A DNA stretch of 64,000 nt, taken from Cunninghamia lanceolata. Lineage: Eukaryota > Streptophyta > Pinopsida > Cupressales > Cupressaceae. The stretch spans positions 3,312,501-3,376,500 of the forward strand of contig BSBN01001017.1 in assembly GCA_027924645.1 (NCBI GenBank), given 5' to 3'. The translations under genes and the position numbers were made by a program. A model generated the notes under the pieces. That model did no database searches. It saw only the letters and a list, made by a program, of their open reading frames with translations, and was not told where the DNA came from. Below are positions 47,394 through 58,659 of the stretch, piece by piece. Numbering within the stretch: the stretch's first letter is position 1; each line of letters begins with the position of its first letter.

Positions 47394-48535
47394 TTAGGTC
47401 TCAAAAACGCAGGTCCTAAACCCTAAGAGGTTGCCAAGCTCTCTTAACATTTTTGGCTAACTAACATGGGGTAGATATGGCTAAACCCCCTTCACTTTTG
47501 GCTCTGCCAAACCTAGGTGAGTATACCTTGATGACTAATGCATATTTAATGTAACCTTCACGATGGCAAATATGTGTGAAGTAGATGTACAAGTATAAAC
47601 CTTTTAATATTTAATGTTTGTAGTTTGAAAATGGAAATGAGATTTATATGAGGTTTTGGAATGAGTATGACCAGTGCTTTATCTATTGGGTAATGGAGTC
47701 AAAGCCAATGGTATATAGTTTTCTATATTGGTTTGAACTCAAATTTGTTGGGCACTTATATGAATCTGTACCTTGTACAGATTGTGCAAGGATGTTAGGC
47801 TACAAGGTTATTCTTATGGGATCCCAATATTCTCCTAAATTCTTATGATCATAAGAAAAGATTTAATTCAGGTGGAAGGAAACCAACAAAAACTGACTTG
47901 TTCAAAGGATTTTTAATTCTTAGACAGAAACCAATGGACACATCAATTTAGCAGGATTTAAATCAACTTCTTTCTAAAACCAATCAACTGAATCACACAG
48001 TAACAACAATTGTGCACTGATAAATTGAAAACACCCTTGATTATCAATTTAAACAAATTCAAGAGACCATTCTGGAGACAACAATGTAACTTGAAAGCAT
48101 GAACTTCTACACAACAATTGAATACAATATGCAAACCACCAAATAACTTCTACTCCTTTGCATTAATTTATAAGTTCAGAGCACATGGAAATACAAAATG
48201 ACATAGATGGTTCAAGCTTAATTTGCATATATGGATAAAAGTCTTATAATTCATTCGATGATTTGAAGAGGCCTTGGTATCCCTTATTTATGGGATGCGA
48301 AACAAGCTTTAGGTCGAATGGACATGTCTTTTCATAATCATGTTCTTAACTAATGAAGTAATTAAGAAAACAAGAAAGTAGTTTGCAAATACATGTGACG
48401 ATCAACATTGTGCTCGGTTATTCATCGGGGCTAGACTCGTGACCCATAGGTCTAGCAAAGTCATCCTCTTCATGATCAATTTTGACACGTCCATAGTACC
48501 TATTCAAAATTTTCTCTCTGCACCCATGTATTTTA
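47394..48535 (-). other. 3' region of ORF-X unit 2
   Basis: Reverse complement of this stretch is collinear with 26345-27497 (see GACCTATGGGTCAC at about 48440 and GAGAGCTTGGCAACCTCTTA at about 47440). The homology stops at TGTTAGGTCTC (47394), matching the last bases of unit 1. A short plus-strand frame at 47648-47848 lies within it and is chance. Left of it, 46907-47393 is intron-like sequence of the TNPA-like gene with nothing recognisable. Confidence 0.65.
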
Positions 48536-51500
48536 CTATGCTCTGGATATAAACATGTTCACCCTGGCAAGGTGATCAATATACTCTTGGTTGACACATG
48601 TATTTGAAGCAATTATATCACTCAAGGCAAATTCTAAGGCAAACATCTTTTTGAGGCACTGGTAAGTATTGTCTATCACCTTTTCTTCATCATTGATCTT
48701 ATCCAGGAGAGATGGTAGCATATGGCTTATTTCCTTCACCCAATCATCCTTATCTCAGAGATCATTCCCAGAGAAGAAGTTTGGAAATGTCAGCTCATGG
48801 TGTTGATCAAAATCATTTAAATCATCTGTCAACATTTTGTTATATTTCTCATGTTCAATAATCAAATTATTATATTCTTCGAGTACTTGTTATTGGACAT
48901 CCAACCTAGCACTCAATTCTTCTTTCTTTTCTAACATCCTCAAATGAAGTCTTTTGTGCTCTTGATGTGCAAGATATGTTCTTTTATGCATGTTCCAAGT
49001 TTGATCACTAAACTTCATTATATTATCAAACCTCCTTTGGATCAATGTTGAGGCCATGTGGTACTTGACTGATTTTATTTCAAACTCAAGATGTTCACTT
49101 TTCTTCTGAAACTTTTCTACCTTGTACTTCTAGTAATTTGAATCAGCTTTTGCTTCCATGATCTTTTGATCCTTCTCCAGGTAAGGTGAATAGGAGCTTG
49201 ATGAAGGCAGCTTATCTTTATAAGTGGCCACTTCCTGTCTCAATTTTGCATTTTCAGACATATAAGCATTATTCTTTTTAACAAGTTGCTCAATCCGTGC
49301 CTTTGTGAATCTTGAAACATTCACATTTAGATCAACAGTCTCAATAGGATCTGTGTCCTCAACTCATTGAATCATTAGATGGACAAATGCTTCATCAAGA
49401 TTATTTATGACATGGGGCTTCTTATGTGAAGGATAAAGGGACCATATCAGCAGTGTCCTCTTATCAGGGTCATAGCCTAATCCATTTCTAATCTTATCAA
49501 GTGCCTCGACACTAAGCTGCATCTTTTTCTCTTGGTTCTTTCTGAAAGTATCGAAAACAATAGCTGAAGTCACATCCCATCCAGGGACTAACACCACTCC
49601 TACTTCCTTGAGCAATTCTCTACCCTTTTCTGGTGTCATTTCTTTCATGGCACTATCTATCTCTGATTGAAGTTCTTGCAGAGCTTCTTCTTGAACCTTA
49701 GGAGTGAAATCCTTCATCTTTTCTCTGGCTTGTTTTCCTTTATATTCATATAAGAAGGCTTTGAATTCTGAAGTTTTGATAAATTCAACATCTGCAATGA
49801 AATTCTTACTACCCAGGTATCTCACATCATCTGTTAATTCATTAGAAGTATCTATTTTGACTTCCTCTCTATCTACTAGAGGCTCATATTTTTCAATAAG
49901 AGGAGAGGATGCTTGCAAGTCTTTATTCTTCTCCTCTTCATTTTCCTCTTCAAAGGAGATTTAAGGGGTTTATTGAGGAGGTAACTGGGAAATAGGAACC
50001 TCATCTTCTACTTGAAATCCTCTGACAGCCTTTCCTTTTCTTTCAAACACATAAGAAGGGACATTTGCAATCAAGTCTGCTGTATTTGTAATCAATGTAT
50101 TCAATCTTTTAATGAGGTCATCAATATCCATGAAGGCACCATTATAAGTGGGGTTTTTTGCTACCCTCCAAGCCTCAGCCAATGTTATCTTGTAATATAA
50201 ATCTTGCCTCTCAATTGCAACTTGCTCATCACAATTTGTAACTAGGTCATCATCGACAAACAGAACATGATTATACCTCTTAAGCTTTTGTTTTATCTTA
50301 ACATTATTTATGAAATTCTCTGGATCAAAGCTTTCTTTAGCATTCCCTAACGGTAGCCTAAAATGCTCCAGTTTTTTGTTAATCAATTGGTATCCTTTGT
50401 CTGACATGACTGTGAAATCCCCAAAACACAAAGTGCCTAGCATAAATGACTACTTATTGTGTCTTTTTAGATGCATAAAATAAGAGTGAGCAAGTTGTCT
50501 TACAATCTCTAGATAAGCAATTTGTCAGGACAAGTCTTTGGTAATAGCAGAGGGGATCCTTCAGATCTGAACACCCTTATCTTTGTACAACCAGTGTAGG
50601 AATACCATTCACCCCAATTATGAGTGAACTTTCCTGGCTCATACTTATCCTTTAGCCTCATAAATCTCTGAATTTCTGGTGACAGATTGTAATTGCAAGG
50701 ATGCCCTAGATGCTTATACACAGGTTTTACAAAATATTCTTCAAAACAGATGTAATGGGATTTATCACACCTACTATCCCATTTAGTAGTCCATCTCTGG
50801 ATGGGTTTCACATCTCCATTTCTATCCAAGTTTCTGACTCCTAAACATTTATCCTACAACCCCAAGTTTTAGCCTTCATACAAGATAAGATGCGTTAGTA
50901 GGGAGTAATGTCTGAATCTACCCCCTCCTCCCTTTATCGAGATCAGTTCATTGTGAAGGGTGTTGGCTAGGAACTCAGCATAATCAAAATGTATAGCTTG
51001 TTGGCTTTGGATGTCAGCTGCTAGAACCATAGGAGCTACTTCCATAAACATAGAAGTCTCAACCCCTAACAATTGACACACAAAATAATAGGTGTACTGG
51101 AAATACTCTTCGAACAATTCAACAGAATATGGGGGATCCTCTATGACTGAAAAAACCTTTAACTTGTTGTTTTCATCACGGGGTCTATGCATGGGCAACA
51201 TCCATCTCTTGTAGTTGTTGCTCAAATTATAATATTCACCGATCAAATCCCTAATACTGAGCTTTTCATCGAAGCCAATATCCAATTGGAAAACAATCGA
51301 TATGTAATCCCGGGTGACAGGGATAAACCTCGTTCCATCCTTCAACTCAATCATACAATTATGTGGGTTATATTTTCCAGCTAGCATTTTTAGGAACTCA
51401 ACATTCACAAATATGTTTGGCACTACCAACTTTCCTGAATTCAAATTCCACGAGTTCGAAACAGGGGAATGCCTATGCATTTTCTTATAATGGTAGATGA

Positions 51501-51702
51501 AGAGGTCATACCCTCTTATGGGAGTCCATATATCTCCTACTTGTCTGTATTCATCTTCTAATTTTTCTGGATTTGGGTTTAACTGGGCATTCCCTCAAGA
51601 TTTTTGCCTTGACCTCGGACACTGGTCTATTAAATCTTTATTCAAGTGTCTCTCGTTCAACTTCTACGTTTTTGCCTTAGGGTTTTCATGTGTTTCTTCC
51701 AT
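48536..51702 (-). pseudogene. ORF-X copy 2: unrecognised protein of about 1,055 residues with coiled-coil C-terminus
   Basis: Reads from ATG at 51702 (MEETHENPK) to the stop at 48536-48538. Blocks shared with copy 1: GDIWTPIRGYDLF; FVNVEFLKMLAGKYNPHN (51400); TYYFVCQLLGVE (51070); FGDFTVMSDKGYQLI (50400); SNELTDDVRYLGSKNF (49840); EMTPEKGRELL (49630); RFTKARIEQLVKKNNAY (49290); and CVNQEYIDHLARVNMFISRA at the C-terminus. Total length is within 2 nt of copy 1, so most indels are small. Stops and shifts (about 50460, 49365, 49135, 48895) break it. The protein is clearly paralogous rather than a recent inverted duplicate. The unit lies between TNPA-like exons, on the opposite strand. Confidence 0.7.
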
Positions 51703-51760
51703 AGTATAATGAGATAGTTCTTTCAAATGCAAATTTGAACCAAAAATCTTAGATTTTAGG

Positions 51761-52500
51761 CTCAGAACACTTACTTGGATACTTGGATTGTATTCGTTGC
51801 AAATGCTCACCCCAACTCCTGTGCTTGCGTACTGAACCAGATGTTTCGAGATTTCTTTAATTTACTCTATTTTGAGCATTAATGGCGACTTTCAAATAAT
51901 TGGGCAAATATTTATTTCTCGCAATAGAGCACCTTTTGTTACCTTGCTGAAATAATCATTTCACTTAAGGGATTTTATTATTTCTTTATTTCATCAGGAG
52001 ATCGTTGTGACTCAAATGGTGGTCATGTTGAAACTTCATCTTTTCGACATATGTGCCTCCCCTTGATGCCTTCTTGATCATCGGCATGTTTGCTTTTTCA
52101 GAAAGACTAAATGTGCACTTTCTTCGACATTCCAAAATCTTTAGCGGCTTTTCGGCAGGATAGCACACTAAGTCACCCTGACATGCTGAAATGATATGTC
52201 ATGCCGATATTTTTCAGTCTCCTCGATATGCTTCTTATTCTTACGGGTCGGAATGTCGAAGAGACCCATATAAGACTCATCCTGATACTCCAATATCTTT
52301 GTCTCCTTGAACTTGAAATGTTAGTTCAAAATATGTACCAAGTGGGTTTTTAATTTTATCGTTTTATCGATGTGACACATTTAAGTGTCACATCTATTTC
52401 CCGAGAGCTTCTTAACATCTTTCGGGGTGTCAAAGTGAACTTTAAAGTCATACTGATATACTGAGGACTCTTTTCTCGATATGTCTGAAGGGATACGATG
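51761..52500 (-). promoter_or_regulatory. Upstream region of ORF-X copy 2 with repeated AGTCAnnCTGATA motifs
   Basis: Contains the conserved splice-donor-like GTAAGTGTTCTGAG (51775-51761) and motif copies AGTCACCCTGACA (52171), TGTCATGCCGATAT (52197), GACTCATCCTGATACTCC (52274) and AAGTCATACTGATATACTG (52445), all given on the plus strand. Their complements match the motifs upstream of copy 1. A 10-bp inverted repeat (GATGTGACAC, loop ATTTAA) lies at 52369-52394. Confidence 0.45.
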
Positions 52501-53100
52501 TAGATAATATGGATTTTCATGGTTTTTAAGGCGAATATGATGGGTGATTTATCACGGGAATAGATGATTATATCAAGTGTATGGCAGGAAATGGACTTTT
52601 TGGATGAATTTTTTGGGTTTGAAATTTTGTCCCAACATAATCCAAAGTTCTTAAGGAAAAGTAAGAGCCATACCCAGACAAGTGACACAGTAAGCATTTC
52701 CTCTATGGGATTGAAGCACCACTTCTCAGTATTTGTTTTCTTGTATGTATGGATATACTCACTAAGGATGAACCCACAATAAGCCTTGCAAACTCAAGGG
52801 GTCAAAAAAGTCATGCATGAATCAGTAGTATGACTTAAGGTTATGTAATAGAATTTATAGTTGATAGTTAAATTGTATAACAAATTTTTTTATGATCTTT
52901 ACTAACGTTTATTAGAATTGTTGCATGTTTTACATCATTGGAATGACATATTAGCTGTAACTTTTTTAAAATTTTATTATGGTATGTGCACTTTGATATG
53001 ATGTAATATGATTATGGTTTCGTTTCATATGTTGTAATATTAGATATATAACATAAAAATAAATTATTGCATGAAATAAATAATAACTTTTCATTTTAAA
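52501..53100. other. Non-coding sequence between ORF-X unit 2 and the acidic exon
   Basis: AT-rich, with a short plus-strand frame at 52564-52782 of no recognisable type. Probably intron of the TNPA-like gene. Ends in a pyrimidine run and ACAG acceptor at about 53112-53115. Confidence 0.4.
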
Positions 53101-53113
53101 TGTTTTTTTTACA

Positions 53114-53327
53114 GAACATGGGTCATCCAGAAAATCAAGATGATCCTCATGATATAGATCCAGATTATGTTGGTCCTGGTATAGATCACATGGTAGAGGA
53201 TGATGATGACGCATATACAGAAGACACTGAGGCCAATGACGCTGATGACGACGACGATGATGATCATGATGATGATGATCACGATGGTGATGATGATGAT
53301 GAGGTAGTTGCCGGTAGTAGCCAGTGA
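53114..53327 (+). CDS. Acidic exon, possible C-terminus of the TNPA-like gene
   Basis: After a T-rich tract and ACAG, an open frame of about 70 codons begins NMGHPENQDDPHDIDPDY, continues into an Asp-rich run (about 20 Asp in 30 residues, 53240-53310) and ends EVVAGSSQ at TGA 53325. It reads in the same direction as the TNPA-like blocks and lies before the right terminus, where the last exon would be expected. The Asp run comes from a GAT/GAC repeat. Linking it to TNPA is inference, since ORF-X unit 2 lies between. Confidence 0.4.
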
Positions 53328-53934
53328 CATTCATGATCATATAGACTACATCATGAATCATTGTTGATATATCGTTATGATGCCTCTTTTCATGGTTACT
53401 ATCATATGTATCGTATTCATGGCCTGTAGTACCATATTAATGAGTTGTATCATAAATTTATGTATCATTTTGACTTATATAATTTGGACATGTATCATCT
53501 TGACTTGTATCATTTTGAGTTACATAATTTATTATTTTTACTTATATCATTTGTACATGTATCATTTTGACATGGTATTGATCTACTGGCATATTTGACT
53601 TTCACTTGTTTTAGTTATATATGATGATGATCTTATTAGTATTGACTTGTCAATTTATATATATTGAAAGTGGTCGATGATTTTTGGATGGATATTTATT
53701 ACATATGATGATTTTAATTTACTGCTCATGATGGATGTTGTCAAATTAAATTAAATTATAGATATTTGACTCACTTGTTTTAATTATAGATGATGATCAT
53801 GTTATAATAATTATCTTGTTATTTAATCATATGAGTTAAATAATTAAATTACTTACTCTATAATCATATGAGTTATTTAAGAGGCATGATATATTTAACT
53901 AATTAAATTGAAATAAAACATATTAAATTAATAA
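53328..53934. other. AT-rich 3' flank of the acidic exon
   Basis: Repeats of TGTATCATTTTGACTTATA-like words at 53410-53580 form a degenerate tandem array (unit about 20-30 bp). No coding sequence. Confidence 0.45.
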
Positions 53935-54560
53935 ATGTAAGCAAAACAAGAAGCATTTTAAGAAGCAAAAATAGAAGCAATTCAGGTAGCAAACAAAGAA
54001 GTAATAATGGAAGCAATTTTAGAAGCACAAAAGATGCAATAATAGAAGCCATATTAGAAGCAACAAGAGACGTAAAAATGAAAGCAAAATTGGAAGCAAC
54101 AAGCGACGTTATAGCAGAAGCAAAATTGGAAGCAAAACCAAAAGCAAATCTGGAAGTAAAATCAGAAGTAAAACCGAAAGCAAAATTGGAAGCAAAATCG
54201 AAAGCAAAATTAGAAGCAAAATTGGAAGCAAAAGTGGAAGCAAACCTAGAAGCAAAAATGGAAGTAAAATTAGAAGCAAAACTAGAAGTAAAACCGGAAG
54301 CAAAACCAGAAGCAAAATTGGAAGCAAAATTGGAAGCACAATTGGAAGCAAAACTGAAAGAAAACCTAGAAGCAAAATTGGAAGCAAAATTGGAAGCAAA
54401 AGTGGAAGCAAAACTAGAAGCAAAACTGGAAGCAAAATTGGAAGCAAAATTGGAATCAAAATCGGAAGCAAAATTGGAAGCCAAAGTGGAAGCAAAACCG
54501 GAAGCAACCCTGGAAGCAAAACCAAAAGAAAAATTGGAAGCCAAATTGGAAGCAAAAAAA
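53935..54560. repeat. 12-bp tandem array near the right CACTA end
   Basis: About 50 units of GAAGCAAAATTG and variants, well ordered from about 54080 and more degenerate before. Because 12 is a multiple of three, it is open in several frames: plus strand 54078-54686 reads (EAKL)n and minus strand 54679-53903 reads Phe/Ala/Ser-rich. I treat both as products of the repeat. It lies just inside the right terminus, where En/Spm elements carry subterminal TNPA-binding motifs of about 12 bp. Confidence 0.85.
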
Positions 54561-54746
54561 TCGGCGCTAAATTTGGCACTAAACCCGGCACTAAAACCCA
54601 GCGCTAAATTTGGCATGAGATCCAGCGCAAAAGTGAAATGCAATTGGACGCTGAGTTTGGCGCTGGAAGAAGTGTCCAATTCATGAACTCAAATGCACTA
54701 AATTCTGGCACTATTTTAGGTGCTAATTGCCTCTTTTGTTGTAGTG
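54561..54746 (-). repeat. Right terminal and subterminal repeat region of the CACTA element
   Basis: GGCGCTAAATTTGGCACTAA, CCCGGCACTAAAACC, AGCGCTAAATTTGGCATG and GGCACTATTTTAGGTGCTAA lead to the terminus GTTGTAGTG at 54738-54746. The motifs match those at the left end in part in inverted orientation. Confidence 0.75.
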
Positions 54747-54749
54747 ATA

Positions 54750-56474
54750 TATCAAACATGATATTCTTTGGCAGCAAAAAATAGGGTTGATTTTCTTAGT
54801 ATTCATTCAATATATTGAAATACTTATAAGCCAAATGATAAAAACTACAGAAGATATTCTATGTCATCACAAAGAAAATGTCAAGCATGCCTCCCAAAAC
54901 TAGTACATAATACTTTTTTGTGTACAACCTATATAGTCAAAAAATCACACACAAGATTGCCACACAAAAACATGAATTTGTTATCTCCATACTTGCTATA
55001 GAGATCTCCAAAAAGGCTTCCCAAAAGGCATCAATAAAAACATGGTCTTCTATGCTAATCTTCAATTATAGTTGATTTGATCTATATCTGCTAGACAACA
55101 TACATTAAAATTGATCATGTATCTATTTAATGTGAAAATGACATACATGCCTCCCAAAAGTAGTGAACATAGGGGAAATAACAATGAAGATGATGTCATT
55201 AATACTGGTGTTGTTTGGTTGCTTGACAAAGTTTTCCCACTCATGTTCTCCCCTCTTGTTGGTGAAATTAGACTATTACCTATATGAAATGAGATAAGAC
55301 CTACACAACTCATTGTAGTGGAATATTGAGGGAAATGAATGTTCATCATCATCCTAAATAATGCATGTTGTTCAAGTAAAGGGTTTAATGGATTACTCAA
55401 ATGCCTCTACCTCTCTAATGCCCTCTTTGCCATCTCAAGCTCTTTTTCCTCTTTTCTTGCTTCATTTGGATCCTATCTTGCTCCTTTTTATGCTCCTTCT
55501 CTTGCCTTTATATCATTTTTTCTTGTTCTTTTGCTTGTCGTTGAAGTTCTTTATCTAAGTTTTCCTACTCCTTCCTTTCTCTTGCAACAATTCTTGTTGC
55601 CTTTCTCTCCTCTATTTATTCTTTCTTTCTTAATTTCAACTCTTCAATTTCTTTCTTCCTTTACTCTTGCTCCACCAAAAGGTTTGTTGAAAATATTTAA
55701 TGTTTGGCATGAATCACGCCTTATTTTCTCCTCCACAAATGTGTTATACGACACCCTCTTTTCATATTCAATCTCATCATTACCCTCGTGCATGTTTTAC
55801 CTGTGCAGTGAACTTCTAAGAACATCATAAAGCTTACGACTCTCACTAGCACTTTGGAATAGTTTGATCAATTTCTAGATCAGCGGTTGACGTGCACTCA
55901 AAGGTTGCTAGCATGACAACGAAATATCATTGTGACATTCATTGGGTGCTCCCATGTTATCTATAACAAACCCCTCCAATATTTAATTTCCATTTCGTAA
56001 CAAAAAATGTTGTGATGTATGCAAGGACGCTTGGCACCTTAGCGCATCCCTAAAGTGTTGTTACAGATGTCAGAATTATTTGATGTGACATTAGGCATGT
56101 TGGTACTGATTAGGATAGTGGGACCTGTGATATAAGGGCATAAAGGGGCACCTTTGACACCCTCTGATCAAATTTAATCTGATCGATGCGTAATAGAAAG
56201 GCTACAAAGAGTATCACTAAATTTCATTGCACCATTATCTAGTTCTTCTACATCAGCTTGGTGAGCCTAGTACTTCCAAGATGTTGTTCTTACCATGCAT
56301 AGTTACAAGCTTTTAGTTGATTATGGATGCCTTCTCATGCATCTACGATTGTGGGCTTGTGTAAATTTGAAATTTTTTAAGTCTCGTGTCTTTCTATTGC
56401 CCCTTATCCTTGTTTTGGCTCATTACAAATTACCAATCTGAGAAATCATAAAAGGGCCAGATTGATTGAGCCAT
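54750..56474. other. Flank right of the CACTA element with minus-strand charged fragment
   Basis: On the minus strand, 55860-55380 reads as pieces of a Lys/Glu/Arg-rich protein (NTFVEEKIRRDSCQTLNIFN; EEKELEMAKRALER), interrupted by stops, and 55400-55062 continues as an open frame (112 codons) of unknown type. The plus-strand ORF at 55339-55830, rich in Ser, Leu and Phe, is the antisense of the charged repeat and is probably not coding. The rest is featureless. Confidence 0.3.
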
Positions 56475-56687
56475 GTTTGTTAAAAATAGGGTGAAACAAT
56501 ACAACAAGATATGTTGAACTTTAGTGCATCCAAAATCATAAACAATGATAGTTCATATGGAAATGGAAATCAACCATGAAAGAAAATGCAAACTATAAAA
56601 TAATGTTTACATGGAGAAACCCTTGTAGTGAAAAATGCCACACCTAAAGAGACCCATGCTTGTACCAGTCCTACAAATAGTTACAAT
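56475..56687 (-). mobile_element. End of the 3' LTR of copia C (interrupted by copia B)
   Basis: If copia B and one ACAAT are removed, this joins 62459-63041, the part that starts with the LTR beginning after a polypurine tract. The joined LTR has GTTATGCTGCTAGAATCC near the junction, like the copia A LTR (GTTATGCTGCCAGATTG). The outer end is uncertain; TGTTTGTTAAAAATAGGG near 56475 is a candidate. Confidence 0.4.
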
Positions 56688-57023
56688 TGTTGTAAACCAC
56701 TAGATTAACTAAGACAAATGTTGATTACACAATCAAGTGAAAATAATACAATTGCAATAATTAAACTATTCACAAAGAGATTACATAGATAGAGCGAGAG
56801 TTTGAAACTCAGAAGGAGTTGACTCATGCACTCAAGTGCAAAGTGGCGAGTATGTTTCTCCGAGTGTAGAAGAGGAGCACCACATGACTTAGAAGAGTTT
56901 GACCAACTCTCCAAGTGACACATCACCACATGAGGTGGCTTAATACATGTGCTAAAATATATTACTTAGAATAAGTAATATATATAAGTAATAAGTAATA
57001 TGTAATAATGTTTAGCACTAACA
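56688..57023 (-). repeat. 3' LTR of copia B
   Basis: 336 bp, about 90 percent similar by eye to 62137-62453. Differences include an expanded AAGTAATA repeat at 56970-57005. Confidence 0.9.
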
Positions 57024-57032
57024 CCCCCTTAA
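57024..57032 (-). promoter_or_regulatory. Polypurine tract of copia B
   Basis: On the minus strand CTTAAGGGGG immediately precedes the 3' LTR start. Confidence 0.75.
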
Positions 57033-57301
57033 GCACAGCTTAGGTGGGCATAAAGATGGGTCCCAACAACTAGGCCTGATCAGGTACTCATGTACAATAG
57101 AATCTCCCATAAAGTGTAGAAAGGTAGAAAACCCCGTGGGAAAAAACTACCCTCCAAAGGAGAGAAAAATATATATAAAAGATGTACAAGACACTATAGA
57201 AAAACATGATACAAGATGAAGTCCTGCAATCACAACTGGCTACTGATATCCTCAATATGTTGTGGAGAATTTCTGGAGGCTCTCTGAGAAGCATCTTTGA
57301 A

Positions 57302-58620
57302 TTATGTAGCAATAGGAGATGATGGAGGAGATAAACTATCAACACTGGATGCTAGTGGATGTACCATTGAAGAGTAACCATTAGGAGCAAAATTTGTAAA
57401 TGTATAGAGTCGAGAAGAGTCATTGACCTTCCCAATTGCTATGATTTCTCTACTAAGAAAATCCTGTATGAGTATTGAATTGGGTTCAAATTCAATTGTC
57501 TTCCCTTTATCACTATTTGATATGTAATAGAGTGAGAGGATATTCTTGGTCAATTTTGGAACATATAGGACATTGGTGAAATATCCATTGCCAATTTGAA
57601 TAGTTCCTCTTCCACACACTTGTAAGGATGTGTTGTTTGTTGTTAAAATTTCCACTGTGTGAGTTGGATGCAAAGACATGAAATGATATGGCGAATAAGA
57701 CATATGGTGGGAAGCTCCTGAATGAAGGATCCACTTTTCAAATTCTGGAATTGCAGATGCTACAAGTGCTCCACCCTTTGATTTTTCTTCTTTGTTTCTG
57801 AAAGTGTCTGTCGATGATGATGAAGATGAAGATTTAGATACAACTATGCTATTCTCCTCAAGAAGTTAAGTGAGATTGTTGATTTTCCTCTTCATACATT
57901 GTTTGGTTTCATGTCTTGGCCTATTACAATAGGAGCATTTCCAATCTTTTCTTTTGTAATGTTTTGGAGTTTGTGGTTTTTGCTCTCCCTGTATTTCTGT
58001 ATCATTGTGTCTCTCATCTTTTTTTTTTCTTGTGACTCTCCACTTTTTGCAACAAGAGCGTGTGATTTATAGGAGGTTATGGTTCCCATCTAGATAAGCT
58101 TGTCTTTCTCCCTGGTAAGGTTAGCAATAAAGTCATCAAGAGAAGGCATGGTCCATGTTGTGCCTAGGACTCTTTTTGTGGAGTAGAAAGTTGAAACAAA
58201 GATGAAGTATTGAGGACCCAACTTAGAAAGTGTTGATAAGATGAGCTGGTCATCTTTCTTTTCTATCCCATAGCCTTTGAGCTGCAACTTGAGTGATTTG
58301 AGCTTTGTGAAATAGTCTTGTAAAGTTTTAAAGTCATTGGGACTTAAACTCATTAGCTCATTTTCCATTTTATGACTTCTAAATTCATCGACCTTCCCAA
58401 AAAGTTTTTCAATTTTTTTCCATACTTCTTGTGGAGTTTTCAAGGTCTCGACATGAAAGAGAAGCCCTTGAGACAAATTTAAGCATAGAAATCCAAAGGC
58501 TTGGTCATATTTGTTAATCCACTTTTCTTTATCTTTGATTGCATTAGGTTCCTTCTCACTTTCCATAGTGACTCTATACAACCCTTTTTTTTCAATACAA
58601 GTTGGACATTCAACTTCCAT
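57302..58620 (-). pseudogene. Copia B gag and protease fragment
   Basis: Transcribed right to left. Gag reads MEVECPTCIEKKGLYRVTME, then KEKWINKYDQAFGFLCLNLS and LKTPQEVWKKIEKLFGKVDE (58620-58090), a UBN2-type copia gag. After a stop it continues (58089-57892) to a knuckle CSYCNRPRHETKQC (about 57945-57900). The protease active-site block reads WILHSGASHHM (about 57735): the catalytic Asp is replaced by His. The frame then runs through the region before integrase (FTNVLYVPKLTKNILS, 57560) to 57302 and stops. No integrase or RT follows before the polypurine tract. Confidence 0.8.
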
Positions 58621-58659
58621 TCATGATAGTTAAAGTGTGTAAGAGGATTAATTTATGGA

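Larger units (their letters stand above)
22314..54746. mobile_element. CACTA (En/Spm) DNA transposon, 32.4 kb, with nested insertions
   Basis: The left end reads CACTATAACAAATCCC. The right end, on the opposite strand, reads CACTACAACAAAAGAG, so the first 12 bases agree except one. Both ends are flanked by ATA (22311-22313 and 54747-54749), the 3-bp duplication expected of this superfamily. Subterminal sequences on both sides share GCGCTAAATT and TAGCACC motifs. Inside are a TNP2-type transposase (minus), a SET-like gene (minus), a TNPA-like gene (plus), two ORF-X copies and a 6.3 kb copia element with its own duplication. Even without the copia it is about 26 kb, long for a CACTA element. 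The coding regions are broken, so it is probably immobile now. Confidence 0.85.

Noticed and set aside
53240..53310. Asp-rich run as a calcium-binding domain
   Set aside because: It is a GAT/GAC repeat with no loop pattern such as DxDxDG spacing.
54078..54686. Long ORF reading (EAKL)n, and a 258-codon ORF on the other strand
   Set aside because: Both are open because the DNA is a 12-bp tandem repeat with few stop-forming words; several frames are open at once and there is no start context or conserved domain.
55339..55830. Plus-strand ORF of 163 codons that looks like a membrane protein
   Set aside because: It is the antisense of a Lys/Glu-rich minus-strand fragment; hydrophobic runs arise from reading purine-rich codons backwards.
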